Shown here: piece after piece, positions 61,474 to 64,000 of the stretch
Position numbering within the stretch: the first letter of the stretch is position 1
Layout: every line of letters starts with the position of its first letter
Origin: Brachypodius melanocephalos
Taxonomy: Eukaryota > Chordata > Aves > Passeriformes > Pycnonotidae
Direction of reading: 5' to 3'
Length of the DNA: 64,000 bases
Assembly: GCA_013398615.1 (NCBI GenBank)
Contig: VZSR01000692.1
Span: 156,444 to 220,443 of the forward strand
Translations under genes and position numbers: made by a program
Notes under the pieces: model-generated
What the model saw: the letters and a program-made list of their open reading frames with translations, nothing else
Databases searched by the model: none
Told to the model about the DNA's origin: nothing

Positions 61474-63755
61474 CTATGGTTCACCAAGTCTGCATTCCTC
61501 TGTGGAAACAAAGAGAAAGCCTGAGTCTGGCACTGTGGTCTGAATAGTCCCATTTAGCACCCAAAATAGACTACTCAGAAGGAACTTGTGGGTTTCTCCT
61601 TGCTCAGTGTGCCCAGACAGAGCACTGCTGGCTGCCAGCACTCCCTCCTGCCAGCTCAGACCACAAAGTGGTGGCACTGATGAGCTGAGCTGGTCCATAC
61701 CCGTGTGTCCCTGTATTGGCACTGGGCAGTGCTCACCCTGCCTGGGTAATATCCAGATCGTCTTGTCGGTGAAGCCATGCGACTTGGCAAGTGTCTGGAA
61801 CAGCTCTTTGATTCTGGGGCTCACCCACTGCCTTCTGCCTAAAGACAAACACATAAGTTAGCTCCAGGCTGTGCCTGGCCCTGCATCTCCTGGGAAGCTG
61901 GTGAGTGTGTCCAGCTGAGGGTGGGATGGATGGCAGTCCCTGGGAAAAGGCTGAAGGCAGGGGTGGAGGCTCTGGAGAGCAGTGGTGGCCAGGCACAGGA
62001 GAACATCCCATCCAGGGAACAAGATGAGCCAGAGGTCCTGACACCAGCATGGAGACTCCTCTCTTGGTTCCTGTCCCCACTGATTCTGTTCTGCCTGTGC
62101 AGCAGGACCTCCACTCTCCACCCCTCTTCACAAGCAACTTACCCAAGGCCATGAACTTGCAGCACGGTGCTGGGTGCCCGAGCCCCAACTTCCCCTGCCA
62201 CTGCAAACCCCTGCTCCTCCCCGCCGCACACATGGAACACATGGTAGTCCCTGTGCCACTCCAGCACTTCACCCAGGGCAGGAGTGAAGACCCCTGTCCC
62301 CTGGCCTTGCAGGACCCTCAGAAGCACCTGACACCTCTGAGCAGTTCACCACTGCTGGCTACTCACTGTAAAGTCTCAGCATGTGCAAGGTCTCCCCATC
62401 CTTCTCTCTGGTGGCAAAGACAACCATGTAGGACCTGCCATCGGTATCCACCAGCTGCACTGTCCTATTGCCCCTGTCTGCAAAAGGATGTGGAGAAAAA
62501 TTAATTACCTCCTCCTGGAAACCCCCATGCTGCAAAGGGGCTGTAAGAGCATGAAGCCCACCAAGCCTGGCTTTCCTTGATATCTCCCCATCCTGGTTTT
62601 ATCTCTTGCTAAGGCTCCTCTGAAAGCCTGGGGTAGCCCACAGACCACAGCAGAGCAGAGGGATGGGGAGGTGAGGGCAGAAGAGGCTGTGGATGGTCAG
62701 TGCAGGCTGTTGGCCAGTGTCAGACTGATCCTTGGGCTGAGAATGGTGGAAAACCACTCCTGCTACATTCCCTGGAAACATCCACTCACAGCCTCTTTGT
62801 AGAATGAACTTGCTTTTCCCCAGGGTTTAAGCTTGGCCTGAATGTGTTTATCCCAGAGGGAGGGATGGGAGGGTCTGCCATGCTGCTGGGCCACCAGTCC
62901 TGGGGTGCAGCTGGCACCTGGATGCAGGGAGATGTTCCACCCAGGACACAGCAGGTGCAGGCAGTCCTGAGGGCCATGTCCCCAGGAACAGCCAGCTGCT
63001 TCAGACAGGGATGGTGGGACATGCCTCCATCCTGTCCCAAGAACTAGGCACCCCCACTCACCAGAGCTGTAGTATTCATTTGGGTTGGCTGTTGGCTTGT
63101 AGATCCTTTCAAACTTCATACATTCCTTGGGGCTGCAGAACAGTGAAAGATGCTCCAGCTGAGGTGAGGTGACTCCCTTTCCCCTGCCCTGTTCATGGGT
63201 TGCTATCCCAGGTGTGAGACTTGCTGTTCAGAGATGGGATGGTGTGGCCAGGGCAGGAGGGGACAGATACCACCCTTGGAACAATGGGTACCCAGGCTGG
63301 CAGGGGACAGTGGTGGCACCTGGGGATTATTCATGCCCTCTCTCATGCTCTGAGCTCCTGGGATGAGACTGGTTCCGCTGGGAAAGTGGTAATTATAGGG
63401 TCCCGTCCCACCCTCTGTGGTGGCACTGGTCCTAGCTAGTGTTGCCCTGAGCCTGCTCTAAAGACGGGGAGTCCACAGCTGTCACAAGCCCCTGGTGGTC
63501 CTGTCTCAGTTCCTGTCCAGCCCCTTGGTGAGTGCACTCAGGTGGAGACCCACCAGTGAAGGTCCAGGGAGGAGGTTGGTAGTGGAGCCTGTGGAGAAAA
63601 TCACATGGGACTTACGTGGGAATTGCAAAGGAGACCTTCAAGTCACCATCCTCCAGGACCTCAATGTTGGCCATGGCCATCTTCAGATGGTCCTTATTTT
63701 CGAGGTAGCTCTTGGAGTCAGAGGCCATAGCAGTGATGTACCATGTCCCTGCAAT
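61474..63755 (-). CDS. EXFABP: Ex-FABP-like secreted lipocalin (exons 2-6; first exon beyond right edge)
   Basis: Ex-FABP is an avian extracellular lipocalin that carries fatty acids and lysophosphatidic acid and sequesters bacterial siderophores (established for chicken). Exons: 63616-63755, 63062-63132, 62367-62477, 61737-61838 and 61474-61499. They are in phase and encode 149 visible residues plus stop. The lipocalin signature GxW appears at the start (IAGTWYITAMASDSKSYL). The disulphide cysteines appear to be those in PKECMKFE and QEECRLGEP. The FATREKDGETLHMLRLYS strand pair and the SHGFTDKTIWILPRQ C-terminal helix region align with chicken Ex-FABP as I recall it. The usual TDY motif reads DTDGRSY here. 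The last exon is only 26 bp, a common lipocalin feature. The signal-peptide exon is not visible up to position 64000. A paralogous avian lipocalin remains possible. Confidence 0.88.
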
Positions 63756-64000
63756 CTGGCAGTGAGAACAGGCTGTGAGTCCAGAGGAGGCAGTCAAGAG
63801 TGTCCCCTCCTCAGGGACCAAGCCAGGACAACCTCAGTCCATGGAACACCCACATCCCGTCTAGGCAACAAAATTCCCTCAGGGATACCTATGCAGGAGC
63901 TGGGTGACTCTCCTCATCTGGGTGTGACAGCAAACAATGGTGGCTGTAGTGACCCCAGCTGTCCCCAGTACCAAAACACCTCCGCAGTCCCCCTCCGCTC
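63756..64000 (-). other. Start of Ex-FABP-like intron 1 to window edge
   Basis: Upstream of the exon 2 acceptor ('ttctcactgccag' on the minus strand) no signal-peptide exon is visible. It must lie beyond the window. Confidence 0.7.

Noticed and set aside
1..64000. CRISPR arrays, operons, bacterial-type terminators, tRNA or rRNA genes
   Set aside because: The window is vertebrate nuclear DNA with spliced genes. No regularly spaced direct repeats of CRISPR type and no tRNA or rRNA sequence were recognised.

Overview
This is a gene-bearing stretch of a bird nuclear genome, most likely a songbird. The signs are CR1-type LINE fragments, a solo LTR of a kind common in songbird genomes, a GC-rich, compact layout typical of avian microchromosomes, and avian-type genes (POU5F3 as the class V POU gene and an Ex-FABP-like lipocalin). 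From memory, the gene set ABCA2-FUT7-POU5F3-NPDC1 is the counterpart of human 9q34.3 and chicken chromosome 17. Species and chromosome were not checked by any search. Three runs of exactly 100 N are assembly gaps of unknown true size.

Layout, left to right. Positions 1-14,486 hold the 5' part of ABCA2 on the minus strand: 12 coding exons giving the first 623 residues, with the rest off the left edge. A CpG-rich promoter lies at about 13.85-14.9 kb. Positions 14.9-19.4 kb are intergenic with an (ATCC)n microsatellite. FUT7 (plus) has an uninterrupted coding exon at 19,458-20,501. POU5F3 (minus) lies at 23,618-27,928, convergent with FUT7; four exons are certain and the first is a candidate. 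NPDC1 (minus) runs from 32,551 to the gap at 53,448; nine exons are recovered, and the start of the signal-peptide exon is lost in the gap. Positions 53.5-61.4 kb are intergenic with CR1 pieces and a solo LTR of about 1.07 kb. An Ex-FABP-like secreted lipocalin (minus) occupies 61,474-63,755, and its first exon lies beyond the right edge.

The genes do not form a pathway. They encode a lipid transporter of endolysosomes (ABCA2), a Golgi fucosyltransferase that makes selectin ligands (FUT7), a pluripotency transcription factor (POU5F3), a neural membrane protein (NPDC1) and an extracellular lipid carrier (Ex-FABP). Splice sites were placed by reading GT-AG boundaries and codon phase by hand. 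Every boundary listed for the multi-exon genes keeps the reading frame, so these copies look intact as far as visible. I found no sign of a novel multi-gene system. The most useful leads are the hidden NPDC1 first exon, the unusually short candidate POU5F3 first exon, a TATA-type element inside the ABCA2 CpG island, the altered lipocalin motif and the solo LTR.
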